A stretch of DNA of 7,026 nt from Bacteroidia bacterium (lineage in GTDB: Bacteria; Bacteroidota; Bacteroidia; Bacteroidales; Azobacteroidaceae), in assembly GCA_025996695.1 (NCBI GenBank), contig BNTP01000112.1, forward strand, positions 1 through 7,026. The letters run 5' to 3'. Position numbers and translations under genes: made by a program. This document shows positions 5,244 through 7,026 of this stretch, piece by piece (the first letter of the stretch is position 1; each line of letters starts with the position of its first letter). The notes below the pieces were generated by a model. The model searched no databases and was not told where the DNA came from. It worked only from the letters and a program-made list of their open reading frames with translations.

Positions 5244-5387
5244 AAAGAGGCTGTCTCAAAAGCCGAATTTTCCGTCCTTGCGAGCAAAGCGAATCAATCC
5301 AAGCTCTTTTACACACCCTGTAGGGTATGCTGATTTGCTTCGCTATGCTCGCAATGATGTTTCATTGGCATTTGAGACAGCCTCTTT
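5244..5387. mobile_element. MITE-like element with 21-bp terminal inverted repeats
   Basis: The ends AAAGAGGCTGTCTCAAA (5244-5260) and TTTGAGACAGCCTCTTT (5371-5387) are perfect inverted repeats. They extend to 21 bases with one mismatch (to 5264 and from 5367). Nested inside, TTGCGAGCAAAGCGAA (5278-5293) pairs with TTCGCTATGCTCGCAA (5339-5354) at 15 of 16 positions, and ACCCT-GT-AGGGT (5315-5326) is at the centre. The 144-bp unit has no coding capacity and could fold into one long hairpin. The size and ends fit a non-autonomous transposon derivative, moved by an unseen transposase. No clear target-site duplication is visible. Between two convergent genes it may also act as a terminator. Confidence 0.78.
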
Positions 5388-5503
5388 CTAATTATTGATT
5401 ATCGTTTATCATCGTTCTTACTTCACTTCCTCAAAAGTATATGCTGTTGATATTCAATATCTTACAAACCTATGTCGCAAATATGGTACAAATAGCATCT
5501 GCA

Positions 5504-6887
5504 TCAATCTGTTTTTACAATTACCCACTTACCTCCTTTATCTGCACCATCTCGGCGGATAATGCCGTTGTTTTTGAGTTGTTCCAAATGGTGTCGCAAA
5601 CTTCCTTCCGTAATGTTTAGTTGTTCAATCATTTCCGAACGAGAAATTTTATTGTTAGATTTAATCAATTCTATAATTAATGTCTTTATTTCTTCTGGTT
5701 GTTTTCTGGTTGTTTTCTTATCAGTTTCAAGAATTTTCTCCACAGTTTTCTCCACAGTTTTTTGGTTGTTTTCCGTACCGCTTTCTTCTCCGATTGTTTT
5801 TGTGGTATCTATCATAAAAGTGAATTTTGTTTTGTCGATAGTGGTTTCAAACAGGACTTCATTTCCTGTTTGCTTTTTCCATTGCAGCATTTTGTCAAAT
5901 CCGTAACCTGCACTTTCACAAAGTTTTGCCAAACGGAAAAATTTTGCCAAAACCGGATTTCTCGGCAAAGTTTCGTCTGTTTTCATCAGTTCTTCAACAG
6001 AGCGGGGTAATTTTCCCGGATTTTCAAATTCAATACGGTTGGTAAAAACCCTGATTCGCGGTTTCATCGGACTGAAATAATCGCTGTGAATGAGCAGATT
6101 TACCAATGCTTCACGCAAAGCATCTATTTCTTTTGTGTCTTCGTGTCCGATTCCCATTTCACCGATTGTAAGCGGGTTGTTGGCGTAAATTCGCAGGCGT
6201 TGAAACAGCACAAAATAATATTCCCACAGATTTTCCTGTTCTTCCACTCTGAACGTGTAACGCGCTCGGCAGTTGATTAAATTCGTCATCGTCCATCGTG
6301 TTGTAATGCAAGTTTGGATTAAATCCTTTCAGATATTCACGGAAACGCTTGTATGAGGCTTTGTTAAGCAAATCAACTGACGTGCCTTCAACTGTCTTTT
6401 CCGACATTGAGCCGAAGGCTTGGTCGCGATAAAGGGCGTTGATTTCAAACTCGCTCGCCTGTTGGTCGCCGCTGCCTGTGCGAATAAAAGTGTTTTGTAC
6501 ACCGTTGAAATACACAGGTTTAATATCGGAAGACGGGATATAAAACGCCAAAACATTTTTACCGTCAATCTTATATCTCTTTGCCTGTGGCGACAATTTG
6601 ATATTAAATTTTGTCTTGGAACGCAGCGTTGTAAGCATATCGTTTTCCAATTTTTCAACGTCATCAACACCGACAATGTCAAACGTTTGCTTCTTTTGCG
6701 ACACGCCGAACACAATCCAACCTCCCGAAGTGTTGGAAAATGCAGAAACTGTTTCCTAAACGTCTTTCGGGATGTCTGTACGGGCTGTTTTGACTTCAAA
6801 ATTGTCCCATTCAATATCTTGCAAATGTTCCAACAATTTCTGTTTGGTCATTGACTTGCCACTTTCTATGTTTTGTTGTTCAGGCAT
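5504..6887 (-). pseudogene. AlbA_2/Schlafen-like ATP-binding winged-helix protein, disrupted
   Basis: The reading starts at the ATG at 6887 (MPEQQNIESG). EWDNFEVKTARTDIPKDV is followed by TAG at 6756-6758 and then, in the same frame, ETVSAFSNTSGGWIVFGV, the AlbA_2 core. The family usually has Trp at the stop position, so TGG to TAG is the likely change. The frame continues to HYNTMDDDEFNQL near 6270. The match then resumes in another frame at RARYTFRVEEQENLWEYY, so roughly 40-50 family residues are missing there. The rest is intact: an ATPase-like region (LREALVNLLIHSDYFSP, NRIEFENPGKLP, GYGFDKM), a TVEK-rich linker, and a winged helix (about 5507-5692, IKTLIIELIKSNNKISRSEM and onward) ending VIVKTD-stop. 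Intact relatives are presumed DNA-binding regulators. A 261-residue C-terminal piece could still be translated from the ATG at 6289. Confidence 0.85.
5694..5757. repeat. Short tandem repeats in the linker of the AlbA_2 pseudogene
   Basis: TCTGGTTGTTT recurs with an 11-base period at 5694-5718. TTTTCTCCACAG is repeated exactly at 5734-5745 and 5746-5757. The 12-base unit encodes the TVEK tetrapeptide repeat in the linker between the ATPase-like and winged-helix parts. The 11-base unit is not a codon multiple, so its copy number could shift the frame. Confidence 0.6.
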
Positions 6888-6921
6888 AATATTTATTTTG
6901 GGGATTTCTAAAAATTAATTC

Positions 6922-6952
6922 ATTGTCAATCAAATAATTATGCGTATCTTTG
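6922..6952 (+). promoter_or_regulatory. Promoter for the right-edge ORF
   Basis: ATTG at 6922-6925, a 19-bp spacer and TATCTTTG at 6945-6952 match the -33/-7 architecture, the same as at 373-403. Transcription would start near 6958 and run rightward, away from the AlbA_2 pseudogene. Confidence 0.6.
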
Positions 6953-6985
6953 CAGTGTATAAACAACCTATAAAAATGTAGTAAG

Positions 6986-7026
6986 ATGCAGTACAAAAGA
7001 CGAGGACATATGGGATTATTTGACAC
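6986..7026 (+). CDS. Start of an unidentified ORF, cut by the window edge
   Basis: The ATG at 6986 opens MQYKRRGHMGLFDT before the sequence ends; a second ATG at 7010 (MGLFD) is also possible. A good promoter lies upstream. The GLFD string near the N-terminus is reminiscent of some IS5-type transposases, but 13 codons are too few to assign a family, so no function is given. Confidence 0.4.
   Translation, partial: MQYKRRGHMGLFD

Noticed and set aside
5562..6010. Plus-strand open frames opposite the AlbA_2 pseudogene
   Set aside because: They are shadows of a recognisable minus-strand coding sequence and are rich in Phe/Ser from its AT-rich codons.

Overview
The window looks like a chromosome segment from a member of the Bacteroidota. 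Several genes are preceded by TAnnTTTG-type -7 promoter elements, twice with an ATTG-like -33 element 19 bp upstream, and Shine-Dalgarno sequences are inconspicuous. The protein families (a TonB-dependent receptor with a conserved Cys-Cys in its plug, a periplasmic HMA protein, an AlbA_2/Schlafen-like ATP-binding protein, a RhuM protein) and the short GC-rich palindromic repeats between genes fit the same phylum.

Positions 1-463 hold no intact gene and are a patchwork of gene debris. On the minus strand there is a frameshifted fragment of a Cys/Met-metabolism PLP enzyme. It abuts a 129-bp near-identical copy of the 3' end of the phosphodiesterase gene found at 1416-1904. That copy is fused, at a 12-bp microhomology, to the last 17 codons of a second rhuM-like gene. 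Next comes an intact rhuM-family gene (464-1321). A 44-bp repeat flanks it as an inverted pair (333-376 and 1367-1410), and a third copy overlaps its stop codon and forms a long hairpin with the right-hand copy. The YfcE-like phosphodiesterase gene lies convergently to it.

Positions 2024-5149 form a probable metal-handling operon on the plus strand: a small Cys-rich exported protein, a TonB-dependent outer-membrane receptor, and an exported HMA-domain protein. I infer that the receptor imports a metal or metal complex (copper is the best guess) while the two small thiol-bearing proteins bind metal in the periplasm. Two details stand out. A 108-bp palindrome-bearing insertion sits in frame inside the receptor's signal peptide, bounded by ATAAT direct repeats. 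The HMA domain has lost the first cysteine of its CxxC site. Palindromic repeats fill both gaps in the operon.

Positions 5244-5387 are a 144-bp MITE-like element with 21-bp terminal inverted repeats. Positions 5504-6887 (minus) hold an AlbA_2/ATPase/winged-helix gene broken by a nonsense codon and an internal frameshifting deletion. A divergent promoter at 6922-6952 drives an ORF that runs off the right edge. No tRNA, rRNA, CRISPR array or replication origin was seen. Overall this is genome-plastic accessory DNA around one coherent operon. I did not find a demonstrably new multi-gene system; the repeat-bounded rhuM unit and the in-frame signal-peptide insertion are the most unusual structures.
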